Source: Saprospiraceae bacterium (lineage in GTDB: Bacteria > Bacteroidota > Bacteroidia > Chitinophagales > Saprospiraceae). From it: a stretch of 64,000 bases of DNA. Where the stretch lies: contig JAHCHX010000001.1 of assembly GCA_026129545.1 (NCBI GenBank), positions 1,363,501 to 1,427,500 of the forward strand, read 5' to 3'. Of the stretch, positions 1 through 8,544 are shown piece by piece; position 1 is the stretch's first letter, and the number at the start of each line of letters is the position of its first letter. The notes below the pieces were generated by a model. The model was not told where the DNA came from and ran no database searches. It worked only from the letters and a program-made list of their open reading frames with translations. A program made the translations under genes and the position numbers.

Positions 1-2
1 CT

Positions 3-131
3 AATGTTACACCCTTTGAGTACATTGACGATGAGGATTTTGATTGGGGGCTTTTTGTATCAAATATTATTAATGATACTGAACGAAAAAATAATTTTAT
101 TAAAAACATCATGGAGGGGCCCATATTATAA
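3..131 (+). CDS. C-terminal tail of a truncated gene, possibly an immunity gene of a preceding Rhs cassette
   Basis: An open frame enters from the left edge and ends at TAA 129-131, giving 42 residues that start NVTPFEYIDDEDFDW and end KNIMEGPIL. It is acidic and shows no motif I recognise. It lies just outside the IS1 copy, in the position where an immunity gene would precede the next Rhs cassette junction, so it may be the end of a further cassette. That reading rests on position only. Confidence 0.4.
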   Translation, partial: NVTPFEYIDDEDFDWGLFVSNIINDTERKNNFIKNIMEGPIL

Positions 132-176
132 TTTCACATTGCGTGGTGTTTAATACCTGTTCCCGCAAGTCTTCCG

Positions 177-942
177 GGTAGTGGAAATATTTAACTGATG
201 ACATTTAAGTTGTAGTGGTATGCGAATAGTTTGAAGTGCAGATTGAGCATATACTCCTTTTTGGAGAAGGAGAGGGTTTTTCGGACGAATCGGCTGATAC
301 GCTGGCGCAAGGTGTTGTTCAGCCTTTCAACATGGTTTGTCAGACCGGTCTCCTTGCCGACCATGTAGTGTGTTTCGTTGGGCAAGCATTGGTACGCCGT
401 CCAAAAATCGCTGAAACTCAAGCATTTTTGGTACTCGTAGGGTAGTTTTCGCCAAAGGCGCTTGCAGGAGTCCATCGAGCCATCGCCAATGAAAAAGGAA
501 AGTATCTGCCTAGTTCTACAGCACTGGACAATCCAGACCCGTACTTGATTGATTTTCACGGCGATGTAAGTGAACATTTCGTCCGCCTCTAACTGGTCGT
601 CGGCTTGTCCTTCCTCAATGGTGGTTTTGAATGGGGGGAGTTGCCGGGCTTTTTTTTTAACCAATTGAGTACCGTCCGATGCGAGACATTCAACAAGCGC
701 CCCGTGCCTCGAAGGCTTTGCCGCTCTTGGTAGGCACGCTCCACCAGTTCGGGGTCCATGTTCCTGCTGGGTTGCTTGCTGTCCAATACCCGGCAGCAAC
801 CACAATCTTTGCACTTGTAGGTTTGGGTGCCGGAGCGGTTTTTCCCGTTTTTGACGATGTTGCTGCTTTCACAGCGGTGGCAACGACGAACTTCCGTTAT
901 CATGGCGCAAAATTACATTGTCAGTTAAATATTTCCACTACC
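177..942 (-). mobile_element. IS1-family insertion sequence, copy 1
   Basis: The element is 766 bp with terminal inverted repeats GGTAGTGGAAATATTTAACT at 177 and its complement ending at 942. It encodes an IS1-type InsA/InsB' pair on the minus strand. The encoded proteins are identical to those of the copy at 15070-15835, which lies in the opposite orientation. The flanks here (GTCTTCCG left, GAATTCGA right) do not form a target duplication. That suggests a deletion or inversion after insertion, with the original partner flank now elsewhere. Confidence 0.93.
191..903 (-). CDS. IS1-family transposase (InsA plus InsB' by -1 frameshift)
   Basis: The upstream frame (903 down to 589, 104 aa) has an N-terminal zinc finger with CxxC pairs (CHRC, CKDCGCC) and a helix-turn-helix region ending NWLKKK. 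The second frame (ending at 191) carries the IS1 DDE catalytic domain: EADEMF, the D of SDFWTAY, and the glutamate of HVERLNNTLRQR followed by RKTLSFSK. The frames overlap and are joined at a run of nine A on the coding strand (complement of 650-658), where a -1 slip gives a fusion of about 237 aa, close to the usual IS1 transposase length. The InsA product alone would act as DNA-binding repressor, as known for IS1. It is identical in sequence to the copy at 15109-15821. Confidence 0.9.
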
Positions 943-1081
943 GAATTCGAGTCAGTCCTTAAATTATACAATAAAAAACTATTGTGATACAGTTCAATGG
1001 TTCGTCCGCCGCGCTGTGTTCTTGTGACCGCCCCGGGGGTATGTTCAAATAACTGTGTCAAGCCAGGTTTCTTCCACCTCT

Positions 1082-1132
1082 CTTGGTCTTCCCTCTCACC
1101 GTCCCGAGGCTTCGGGATGTCTTCTGACCAAG
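1082..1132 (+). repeat. Cassette junction palindrome 1
   Basis: CTTGGTC (1082-1088) is matched by GACCAAG (1126-1132). The loop contains a second small hairpin, TCCCGAGGCTTCGGGA, at 1102-1117. It sits immediately before the Rhs arm of cassette 1. Confidence 0.7.
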
Positions 1133-1366
1133 CGCACTCGCGCCTGATGCCTCCTGCTACAACCACCTCAACCTCCCCAACTCCATCAACAACGCGGCCA
1201 AACAAGAAACTATGTCGCCGGCATCGAGTATCTTGGCGCGAACTTGGACGCCATCTACCACGCCGAGGGGCGCTGCACGCCCAACGGGGCCACAGCCTTC
1301 CACTACGAATACACCCTCAAAGACCATCCCGACTAAAGTACGGGACAGGCTTTAGGCAACGCAAGG
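1133..1366 (+). repeat. Rhs homology arm of cassette 1 (defective)
   Basis: The arm matches the other Rhs core arms but is broken in two ways. After SINN about 70 bp are missing up to GGCCAAACAAG, which shifts the frame. A 24-bp insertion in the KDH|LGN region adds an in-frame TAA. It cannot encode a continuous core as it stands, which supports a donor-only role or decay. The same 70-bp deletion is present in the arm of cassette 6. Confidence 0.75.
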
Positions 1367-2383
1367 GTGAACTTCCGCGCCAACGGTGCGGCGGTGACCT
1401 TCCTCGAAGAAATGCACTATTACCCATTTGGGATGTTACTGGAAGGAATTGGTTCGATAGCAGCATCAAACCCGAACAAATATCGTTTCAACGGAGTTGA
1501 GCAAAATGAAGACTTGGGACTGAATCTTAACTTAAGTTTATTCCGTGGATACGACGTTGCTATAGGGCGCTGGATACAGACAGACCCACTTGCCGATATG
1601 TCCCCAAATTTCTCTTCATATATTTTCTCAAATAATAATCCTGCTTTTTTTAATGACCCATTAGGCCTACAAGGCGACACTTCAATAGTATTACCCGTAG
1701 TAACTGTAGTTGCTAAGGCAATAGATAAAGTTAATAAAACGCGCAACCAGATTTTTGACTGGTTTAATGGCGTTAACGTTGGGTATAGGGGTTCCGGTTG
1801 GGGGCACGGACCAAGAAGATGGTTAAGCAAACAATTGGGCTTAGGTAATACTGCAAATAATGTGTTTGAACTAGTATTGCATTCTCAACTCCAATCGTCA
1901 CAAGTAAATTTTAGTGGGCAATTACTAGATAAAGTAAAAAGTGATCCAGCTATGATTGAGTTTCAAAATAACATCATTAAAATATTAAAATTGGACCCTC
2001 GATTTAAAAACATATCCTTTATTACTAAAGGAAGAGATCAAGTAAGGTTTGGAGGAGAAAGATGGAGTAGCCAAAATGAAAACTGGGGAGCCTTGAACCA
2101 AAATAATCCTTTAATGCATGGTGAAACTTGGGCGGTCGCCTGCAGAGAGTTGACATGGGCAACGCGGCATGCAACTATTGACTATACTGCGACAGCAAAA
2201 ACTGACGGGACAATCGTGGTTTACTTTCATTTAAGCGACGTACTTGATTTAAGTGCGCAGAAAGGCAGGTCGGAAGCGTATAACAATATTAGCTCTGCTT
2301 TAGGTTTTCTATATCATGATGCCGCTGGAGGCAATATCAATATGAAAGTCAATGCCGAATGGCAAATAACAATAAAGCAATAA
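1367..2383 (+). CDS. Cassette 1: Rhs core end with unrecognised toxin tip
   Basis: The frame is open from about 1339; the GTG at 1367 is an internal Val of ARVNFRANG, not a likely native start. Residues 1-100 are the end of the Rhs core (HYYPFGM, KYRFNGVEQNEDLGLNL, GRWIQTDPLAD, NNPAFFNDPLGLQ). Residues from about 105 to 338 form the variable tip. It contains WGHGPRRWLSKQ, FITKGRDQVRFGG, MHGETWAVACRELTW and LGFLYHDAAGGN. I do not recognise the family. The paired His/Glu/Cys-rich stretch GETWAVACRELTWATRH could be an active site, but this is a guess. The next gene starts one base after the stop, as expected for a toxin-immunity pair. Confidence 0.75.
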   Translation: MNFRANGAAVTFLEEMHYYPFGMLLEGIGSIAASNPNKYRFNGVEQNEDLGLNLNLSLFRGYDVAIGRWIQTDPLADMSPNFSSYIFSNNNPAFFNDPLGLQGDTSIVLPVVTVVAKAIDKVNKTRNQIFDWFNGVNVGYRGSGWGHGPRRWLSKQLGLGNTANNVFELVLHSQLQSSQVNFSGQLLDKVKSDPAMIEFQNNIIKILKLDPRFKNISFITKGRDQVRFGGERWSSQNENWGALNQNNPLMHGETWAVACRELTWATRHATIDYTATAKTDGTIVVYFHLSDVLDLSAQKGRSEAYNNISSALGFLYHDAAGGNINMKVNAEWQITIKQ

Positions 2384-2384
2384 A

Positions 2385-2822
2385 ATGAAACTTACTATCT
2401 TGCTTGCCAATTGCCTGTCAATTGCACTTCTGTCATGCAATCGCATAGAAGGCAATAATAGATTTAACCAAAAAGATATCGAATACTTACGCACTATAAA
2501 TCTGCTTGACCGCGATGAGCAGATTTATAGATTTTATAGTGAATACAAAAAGAGGGTAGCAGGTAATTTTTTCACAAATAAAAGGATAGCGACTTATTGG
2601 ATTGATGAAAGGAATCAAGAAAAGAATGAGATATCATTTGCTTTCTATACAGACATTGTGCATATCGATACAGTATATTATGCTGGCATCACACATACTC
2701 CATATATGCTTATAAGAAAAAATGACAGCACGCAATTTAAAGTTAGTGTTAACGGAAGTAAAGAGGAAGTAAAATTGTTTTTTGAGGAAGCCATGAAAGA
2801 ATGGAAAAAAATCAATGAATAA
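2385..2822 (+). CDS. Candidate immunity lipoprotein of cassette 1
   Basis: This 145-aa protein starts MKLTILLANCLSIALLSC, a signal peptide with lipobox ALLSC, so it should be lipidated at that Cys and sit in the periplasmic-facing membrane. The rest is polar and charged with no family I recognise. It begins one base after the toxin stop, so the two are translationally coupled if expressed. Export of the antitoxin suggests that the tip acts in the periplasm or at the membrane rather than in the cytoplasm. The immunity role comes from position only. Confidence 0.7.
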   Translation: MKLTILLANCLSIALLSCNRIEGNNRFNQKDIEYLRTINLLDRDEQIYRFYSEYKKRVAGNFFTNKRIATYWIDERNQEKNEISFAFYTDIVHIDTVYYAGITHTPYMLIRKNDSTQFKVSVNGSKEEVKLFFEEAMKEWKKINE

Positions 2823-2898
2823 AATTCCACCCCGTTCTGACAAGTCTTCCTAAAATAATAACGACGGCGTTCTTCCCGTTCTGACAAGTCTCCGCCCC

Positions 2899-2941
2899 GC
2901 TTGGTCTTCCCCGCCGCCGCGCTTGTGTCTTTTGACCAAGC
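2899..2941 (+). repeat. Cassette junction palindrome 2
   Basis: GCTTGGTC (2899-2906) pairs with GACCAAGC (2934-2941) across a GC-rich 27-bp loop. Just upstream, CCCGTTCTGACAAGTCT occurs twice (about 2830 and 2876). The site separates the cassette 1 immunity gene from the cassette 2 arm. Confidence 0.7.
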
Positions 2942-3229
2942 GCACTCGCGCGCAAAGCCTCACGACTCAACCTCCCCAACTCCATCAACAACTCCGCCGA
3001 CTCGTACATCACCCTGATTTATACCGTCGATGGAGAGAAACTCACCAAAGTCGCGAGCGGCCAAACAAGAAACTATGTCGCCGGCATCGAGTATCTTGGC
3101 GCGAACCTGGACGCCATCTACCACGCCGAGGGGCGCTGCACGCCTAACGGGGCCACAGCCTTCCACTACGAATACACCCTCAAAGACCATCCCGACTAAA
3201 GTACGGGACAGGCTTTAGGCAACGCAAGA
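2942..3229 (+). repeat. Rhs homology arm of cassette 2 (contains stop)
   Basis: The frame runs through LNLPNSINNSADSYITLIYT, EKLTKVASGQTRNYVAGIEY and HYEYTLKDH, then meets an in-frame TAA inside the same 24-bp insertion seen in cassette 1 (about 3190-3213). Without that insertion the arm would be continuous with the tip at 3230. It retains the segment that cassettes 1 and 6 have deleted. Confidence 0.75.
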
Positions 3230-4117
3230 GTGAACTTCCGCGCCAACGGGACGGCGGTGGTGTTTATTGAAGATATGCACTACTACCCGTTTGGAATGCA
3301 AATGGAGGGCATGGGTACACAAAACCCTGCGAACAAATATCTTTACAACGGCAAAGAATTGAACGATGACTTGGGGCTGAACTTGTCCGATTACGGGGCG
3401 CGGTGGTATGATGCGGCACTGGGACGGTGGTGGAGCGTGGATCCGTTGGCGGAAAAATATCAAGAAACCACTCCATATGCTTATGTGGCCAATAACCCTT
3501 TGATATTTATTGACCCAGACGGAACAGAAATTTGGATTTCCTTTCAAGTTTCTGTGAAAAAAGATGATGGAAGCATTGAGATTCAAGCCCAAAAGGTTCA
3601 ATATAAAGAAGGGAAAGTCTATAGAGAGGACGGAAATGAATATACTGATGAAAATGAGTATGTAGCCCAAGTTTCATCACAATTAAGTCAACTTTCAAAA
3701 GATAATGAAGAACTAGCTTGTAGAATTAATGTCCTTGAGAAAAGTGAGAATATTCATACAATTACGACAACAGACAAATGGGAAAATCCTAATAATATAA
3801 CAAAGCCAGTTGATAAAGAGAAAGCTGCGAAGAATGAACCTACTGGATCAAATGTTTTTTTTGACCCAAAAGATGAGTACGGAGAGGGAAAGAGAAACCC
3901 AAGGGCTGGGTTGGCTCATGAGTTACTTGGGCACGGATATGATTATGATCAAGGAACTACCGATTGGAGTAAAACTAACAATGGCATTAGAAAAGCAGAA
4001 GTTGATGCAATAAATGTGGAAAATAAGGCAAGAGCAGCAACAGGAGATGAAAAAAGGACAAGTTATGGAGGGAAAGCAATCCCAAAAGAAATGCTTCACG
4101 ACACTCACAAACAATAA
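3230..4117 (+). CDS. Cassette 2: Rhs core end with zincin-like metallopeptidase tip
   Basis: The GTG at 3230 is an internal codon of the arm, not a proven start. Residues 1-100 are Rhs core (HYYPFGMQMEG, KYLYNGKELNDDLGLN, GARWYDAALGRWWSVDPLAEKY, IDPDGTEIW). The tip follows. At about residue 230 it has AHELLGHGYD, an HExxH zinc-binding and catalytic motif, with downstream acidic residues (KAEVDAINVENKARA) that could supply the third ligand. This fits the broad class of secreted single-domain metallopeptidase effectors; the exact family is not assigned. The predicted antitoxin gene follows after 2 bp. Confidence 0.78.
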   Translation: MNFRANGTAVVFIEDMHYYPFGMQMEGMGTQNPANKYLYNGKELNDDLGLNLSDYGARWYDAALGRWWSVDPLAEKYQETTPYAYVANNPLIFIDPDGTEIWISFQVSVKKDDGSIEIQAQKVQYKEGKVYREDGNEYTDENEYVAQVSSQLSQLSKDNEELACRINVLEKSENIHTITTTDKWENPNNITKPVDKEKAAKNEPTGSNVFFDPKDEYGEGKRNPRAGLAHELLGHGYDYDQGTTDWSKTNNGIRKAEVDAINVENKARAATGDEKRTSYGGKAIPKEMLHDTHKQ

Positions 4118-4119
4118 AT

Positions 4120-4599
4120 ATGAAACACTATTTAGTATTTTTAATGATTTTACTATTGGTTTCCTGCCAAGCACAATCCCAATTTATAGATTCTGTGCTG
4201 ACAGATATAAATACAAGTAGTGCCTATATTGCTGTAAACATAAAATCTAACGAATTTACCGGAAAAGCAATAATTGAAAATGTAGATTTATTTCGCTTTT
4301 TATATGAAAAATATGACGGCTCTCTCTCAAAGTATAGCGCAGAAATAAAACGAGTTTTGATACATTCCGATACCCTATTGATTGGAGACAATGATATCAT
4401 GGAAATAGGCTTTCTGAAAGTATCAAAAATTAGAACTGTTGATGATAATGCTCAAAATGAAGTTTCAAAATTTATTGATATTTATTTTAAAAATGGTTTC
4501 ATTAAAAAAAGTGTAAGCGAAGATGAAAAAATAGCAATAATAGACAAATTGTTCACTTTCAATATTTCAACAAGACTTGATGATGAAAGCGGTTACTGA
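4120..4599 (+). CDS. Candidate immunity lipoprotein of cassette 2
   Basis: This 159-aa protein starts MKHYLVFLMILLLVSCQAQSQ, a lipoprotein signal with lipobox LLVSC. The mature part is rich in Ile, Lys and Asp and has no motif I recognise. It starts 2 bp after the stop of the metallopeptidase-like tip and is AT-rich like the tip, unlike the GC-richer arm. The immunity role is inferred from position. Confidence 0.7.
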   Translation: MKHYLVFLMILLLVSCQAQSQFIDSVLTDINTSSAYIAVNIKSNEFTGKAIIENVDLFRFLYEKYDGSLSKYSAEIKRVLIHSDTLLIGDNDIMEIGFLKVSKIRTVDDNAQNEVSKFIDIYFKNGFIKKSVSEDEKIAIIDKLFTFNISTRLDDESGY

Positions 4600-4624
4600 A
4601 TTTTAATAAATTTTCATCAAGAAT

Positions 4625-5777
4625 GAGAATGTCGACGCGAATCACCCGCCGACGGGGAAAAACTCACCAAAATAAGTCCAGCCGAAACGCGCAACTATAT
4701 CACCAGCATCGAGTATCTTGGCGCGAACCTGGACGCCATCTACCACGCCGAAGGGCGCTGCACGCCCAATGGCGCATCAGCCTTCCACTACGAGTACACC
4801 CTCAAAGACCATTTAGGCAACGCGCGGGTGAATTTCCGCGCCAACGGGACGGCGGTGACTTTCCTCGAAGAAATGCACTACTACCCGTTTGGAATGCAAA
4901 TGGAGGGCATGGGTACACAAAACCCTGCGAACAAGTATCTTTACAACGGCAAGGAATTGAACGACGACTTGGGGCTGAACTGGTCGGATTACGGGGCGAG
5001 GTGGTATGATGCGGCGCTGGGAAGGTGGTGGAGCGTGGATCCGTTGGCGGAGGAATATTGGAGTTGTTCACCCTATAATTATGGAATAAATAATGCGATT
5101 CGGTTCACCGATCCAGATGGCAAAAGCATTGTTGTGCCATTAGGCAAAAATAGAAATGGCGGAGTAAATACTGAAGCGTACCAAAAAACGATTATCAACA
5201 GTATTCAAAAATTAACCAACGATAAGCTCGCTTGGGGGAAGGATAAGTCTGGGAATACTATAATTGTAATCGGGGAAAAAGATGCGCACAATTCCAATAA
5301 AGACCTAACCTTTGGAACGGGATTAGTTCGACTATTAGTGAATTCAGGAGATAAAAATATTTTCATAGGCGCTCCGAAAGATTCGGAAAAACAAGGAAAT
5401 CTCACTTACACAGTAAACACTAAAGTGATGCTAATCTGAAGCCAGATGGTAGTCTTGGTTTAGGCCAAGGCTCAATTATTAGGTTTAATATAAACGATGA
5501 AATAGGAGGCGTTGATATTGATTCAAATGAGAAGCGACCAACCCACATAGGCTTAGGGCACGGCTCGATTCACGCTGCAATTAATTTGCTTGGACTTAAT
5601 AATTCAACAAATGCAGGAGTCGAAACGACCAGAAATAAAGAAGGGAGTTTAGTTCAACAACCGATTAATCAAACAGAAGTTGATGTAAGGTTTTTGAAAA
5701 CAACCTTAGATCAGAGCAAGGTGAGGCACCAAGAGTTATTATACCTACACCAAATAACTACAACAATTGAGAATTGA
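4625..5777 (+). pseudogene. Cassette 3: decayed duplicate of the cassette 6 metallopeptidase tip
   Basis: The arm is open from 4625 without an ATG and continues into the tip to a stop at 5437-5439. The nucleotide sequence is nearly identical to cassette 6 (10911-11852), but two extra bases at about 5421 (AACACTAAAGTGATG against AACACTAGTGATG) shift the frame after TVNT. Further on, the zinc motif HELIH of cassette 6 reads HGSIH here (5559-5573), so the catalytic glutamate is gone. No junction palindrome precedes this arm; it starts abruptly about 25 bp after the previous immunity gene. It is clearly non-functional as a peptidase. Confidence 0.85.
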
Positions 5778-6381
5778 GATGACAAAATTGATATTATTTT
5801 TATTTCGGCAATCCTTTTTTCCGGAAACAGGCTGTACGCGCAGAATTGTTCGACATGAGAGCAATATTATACCGACTGTTGAATTCAATTTACAACAATG
5901 GAGGCACCTTCTCAAGGAGAGCATTCTAAATATAAAAAAATAATAATTGTTCAGAATTTAAGGAATATATTGATAGCGTTGCTTTAAAAACAGAGAGACA
6001 AAACCCTGCATGGGATGAATTTTCTCTTGAAAAAGTATTTGAATTTGTTGGAGAAAAACCAAAAAACGCAACAATATGTATTATTACAAGTGAAACCTCC
6101 GGTGAAGTATACAGTAATGAAACTATAGTTTTTGGCTAAAACACAATAAGGTATATTGGCGCATTCTGGGTAAAAGGGGATCTTCGTCCTTTTGAGAAAT
6201 CTAAACATGATTATACTAAGGATTGAAGCGAATGTCTACGTTATGTAATAAAGGTTATACCAGTTTTGGTGAAATTATATTTACCGAGATTAATGGTGAA
6301 AATATGTGGGTTAAGGCTGTGTTATTTCCTACTATTGAACAAGAAAATAGCATATACTCATTTATGAGTAGTGGTGATTAA
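5778..6381 (+). pseudogene. Decayed duplicate of the cassette 6 immunity gene
   Basis: The sequence aligns with 11861-12462 but has several small indels. The T-run in the signal peptide is one base shorter. The A-run at 5934-5940 has 7 A against 8 in the other copy. Further indels lie near 6125-6150 and 6222. No continuous product remains. Confidence 0.8.
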
Positions 6382-6437
6382 AGGTTGTGTTCACGGAATT
6401 GTGTCAAGGTTAGTGACGATGTCGATTTTTCCGCCTC

Positions 6438-6488
6438 ATTTAGTCTTCCTACGCCGTCCCGAGGCTTCGGGATGTCTTCTGACCAAGC
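6438..6488 (+). repeat. Cassette junction palindrome 4
   Basis: A degenerate left half (TTTAGTC) faces an intact right half GACCAAGC (6481-6488), with the inner hairpin TCCCGAGGCTTCGGGA at 6457-6472. It is nearly identical to the junction before cassette 7 (12519-12571), in line with duplication of this block. Confidence 0.65.
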
Positions 6489-7808
6489 GTGCTCGTGCGT
6501 GATGTCTCTTGTCGCAACCACCTCAACCTCCCCAACTCCATCAACAACTCCGCAGACTCCCACATCACCCTGACCTACACTTCCGCCAAAGGCGGAGAAA
6601 AACTCACCAAAATAAGCCCCACCGAAACGCGCAACTATGTCGCCGGCATTGAGTATCTTGGCACCAACTTAGAGGCCATCTACCACGCCGAGGGGCGCTG
6701 CACGCCCAACGGCGCGACGGCGTTCCATTACGAATACACCCTCAAAGACCACTTAGGCAACGCAAGGGTGAACTTCCGCGCCAACGGCACGGCGGTGACT
6801 TTCCTCGAAGAAATGCACTACTATCCTTTTGGGATGCTGATGGAAGGCATGGGCACACAAAACCCTGCGAACAAGTATCATTACAACGGCAAGGAGTTGA
6901 ATGACGACTTGGGGCTGAACTGGTACGACTATGGGGCACGGTGGTATGATGCGGCTGTGGGGAGGTGGTGGAGCGTGGATCCGCTGGCGGAGGAATACTC
7001 GCCATTTACCTCTTATGCTTATGGAATGAACAACCCGATGGTTTTTATTGACCCAGATGGCCGTCTAACAATTTTCGTAGGTGGTGCAGCATTTGGTGGC
7101 AGAATAAAGCCCAACAAAATTAATGACGATTTCACCCAGAATCTAATTGCCCAATTCAGAGGCATTTTAGGAGATGACGATTTTCATGTGGCACGGGGAA
7201 GCAAGCGATTTTTGGGCATGGTTTCAAATAGTGTATGGAGTATCAGACATGGTGATAAAATTATCAAAAATGTTGCGAGGCACAAAGCGTTAAATCGAAC
7301 CATCAATGAAATTACAGATAGATATCAGGACGCTGGCGGGATTGATTATCAAGGGAAACAAACCGAAGAACCCCTAAATTTAATCGGTTCTAGTTACGGC
7401 AGCGTCATTGTGGCACAATCGGCGATACACCTCATAAAAGAAAAAGGGCTTCGAATAACTACGTTAACGCTTTCTGCCTCACCGATAGACCCTAACTCGG
7501 AACTTGGACAGGAACTCCTTGAATTGGAAAAGAATGGATTGATCGGAAATATAATATGGCACCCTAATGTGGGCGACAATGTAACTGGATCTTCAGGAAA
7601 CAGGTCTGTGGGTAAGTTGATATTGAATTGGCCTTCAATTGCGTTTCCAAATCATCCGCACAATAAAGCGAGGAAAAACACTTCCCGAACTGACGAAATA
7701 ATTATCAACACTTTAATGAGGGGTTCCGAAGGGCCGGGCACCCAATATCGTGCTGGAGGCGGTAGCGACCCCAATCCCAAACCTAAGCCCATACCTGATC
7801 AAGCATAA
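6489..7808 (+). CDS. Cassette 4: Rhs core arm with alpha/beta-hydrolase (lipase-like) tip
   Basis: This is the most complete arm-plus-tip frame (439 aa from a GTG at 6489, immediately downstream of an in-frame TGA, so the start is uncertain). Residues 1-180 are Rhs core, from CRNHLNLPNSINNSAD to SYAYGMNNPMVFIDPDGR. The tip has LNLIGSSYGSVIVAQSA near residue 300, a GxSxG nucleophile elbow, followed by TLTLSASPIDPNSE (possible acid) and histidines in WHPNVGDN or NHPHNKARK as general-base candidates. That order suits a lipase or esterase of the alpha/beta-hydrolase fold, so a phospholipid target is plausible. The tail is Pro/Lys-rich (PNPKPKPIPDQA). Confidence 0.8.
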   Translation: MLVRDVSCRNHLNLPNSINNSADSHITLTYTSAKGGEKLTKISPTETRNYVAGIEYLGTNLEAIYHAEGRCTPNGATAFHYEYTLKDHLGNARVNFRANGTAVTFLEEMHYYPFGMLMEGMGTQNPANKYHYNGKELNDDLGLNWYDYGARWYDAAVGRWWSVDPLAEEYSPFTSYAYGMNNPMVFIDPDGRLTIFVGGAAFGGRIKPNKINDDFTQNLIAQFRGILGDDDFHVARGSKRFLGMVSNSVWSIRHGDKIIKNVARHKALNRTINEITDRYQDAGGIDYQGKQTEEPLNLIGSSYGSVIVAQSAIHLIKEKGLRITTLTLSASPIDPNSELGQELLELEKNGLIGNIIWHPNVGDNVTGSSGNRSVGKLILNWPSIAFPNHPHNKARKNTSRTDEIIINTLMRGSEGPGTQYRAGGGSDPNPKPKPIPDQA

Positions 7809-7877
7809 ATCAATCGTTTTATCAAGGTCTTCGCCTTGCAAAGCCAAACACAACCGTACTGCTCAATACATTTTGAC

Positions 7878-8462
7878 ATGAATAAAATTAGATCATTCGT
7901 TTGGACTGCGCTGGCAATTCTTCTGCCATCTCCTCAACTTATGAGCCAAAGTGATCTATTGGAATTTTCTAGACCCGGGATAGAGGTTAACACCAATTTT
8001 GAAATAAATCGAAAAGACAACTTCGATTTTGGAGTAAATTATTTATTTACAGGAGCTTACACGAAATCTGATACTTTAAGTAATATCTTGCTTTTTAATA
8101 AGTACTACTTTGGAACATTTCAATTTGGTCCATCTTTAACTTTCAATCCAATAAAAGTAATGGATGAGCGTGAGTGGAGGATGTGCTTAGGGTTAACATA
8201 TACCCAACTAACAGATTTTTACGGTTTGGGTATATCTACACGATTAAAGGGCATTACAGTATTAAATGGAGATGGCGCGTTGTTTGACAACTTTGGATTA
8301 AAATGCGAACTTGGGTTATCTCTTTTTAGTCTTGTTAACTTATATTATGGTTACAGTTTTCCAATAAAAGAATATGATACCTACACTTTTAAAGGTCATT
8401 CAATTACGCTAACGCTCAATTTGAATACGTCCTTCTTTGCTTATGGGCTGCAAGGGATGTAG
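7878..8462 (+). CDS. Candidate exported immunity protein of cassette 4
   Basis: The start is taken at ATG 7878 because MNKIRSFVWTALAILLPSPQ gives a signal peptide; an upstream TTG at 7836 would bury it. The 194-aa protein has no lipobox Cys. The mature part alternates hydrophobic and polar residues (YLFTGAYTKSD, TFQFGPSLTFNP, SLVNLYYGYSFP, ITLTLNLNTSFF) like an outer-membrane beta-barrel or beta-sandwich. A membrane-embedded antitoxin would suit a lipase-like tip, but this is inference. Confidence 0.6.
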   Translation: MNKIRSFVWTALAILLPSPQLMSQSDLLEFSRPGIEVNTNFEINRKDNFDFGVNYLFTGAYTKSDTLSNILLFNKYYFGTFQFGPSLTFNPIKVMDEREWRMCLGLTYTQLTDFYGLGISTRLKGITVLNGDGALFDNFGLKCELGLSLFSLVNLYYGYSFPIKEYDTYTFKGHSITLTLNLNTSFFAYGLQGM

Positions 8463-8502
8463 CAAACCCTGCTGCCTCTCCGTTCTTCCTGTTTTCCACC
8501 CT

Positions 8503-8544
8503 GCTTGGTCTTCCCCCCGCCGCGCTTATGTCTTCTGACCAAGC
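8503..8544 (+). repeat. Cassette junction palindrome 5
   Basis: Perfect 8-bp arms GCTTGGTC (8503-8510) and GACCAAGC (8537-8544), without the inner TCCCGAGG hairpin. It precedes the cassette 5 arm. Confidence 0.7.

Noticed and set aside
1367..1390. GTG codons before NFRANG as real starts in cassettes 1, 2, 3, 5 and 6
   Set aside because: They encode the internal Val of ARVNFRANG within the continuous Rhs core; there is no ribosome-binding site, and cassettes with intact arms read through.
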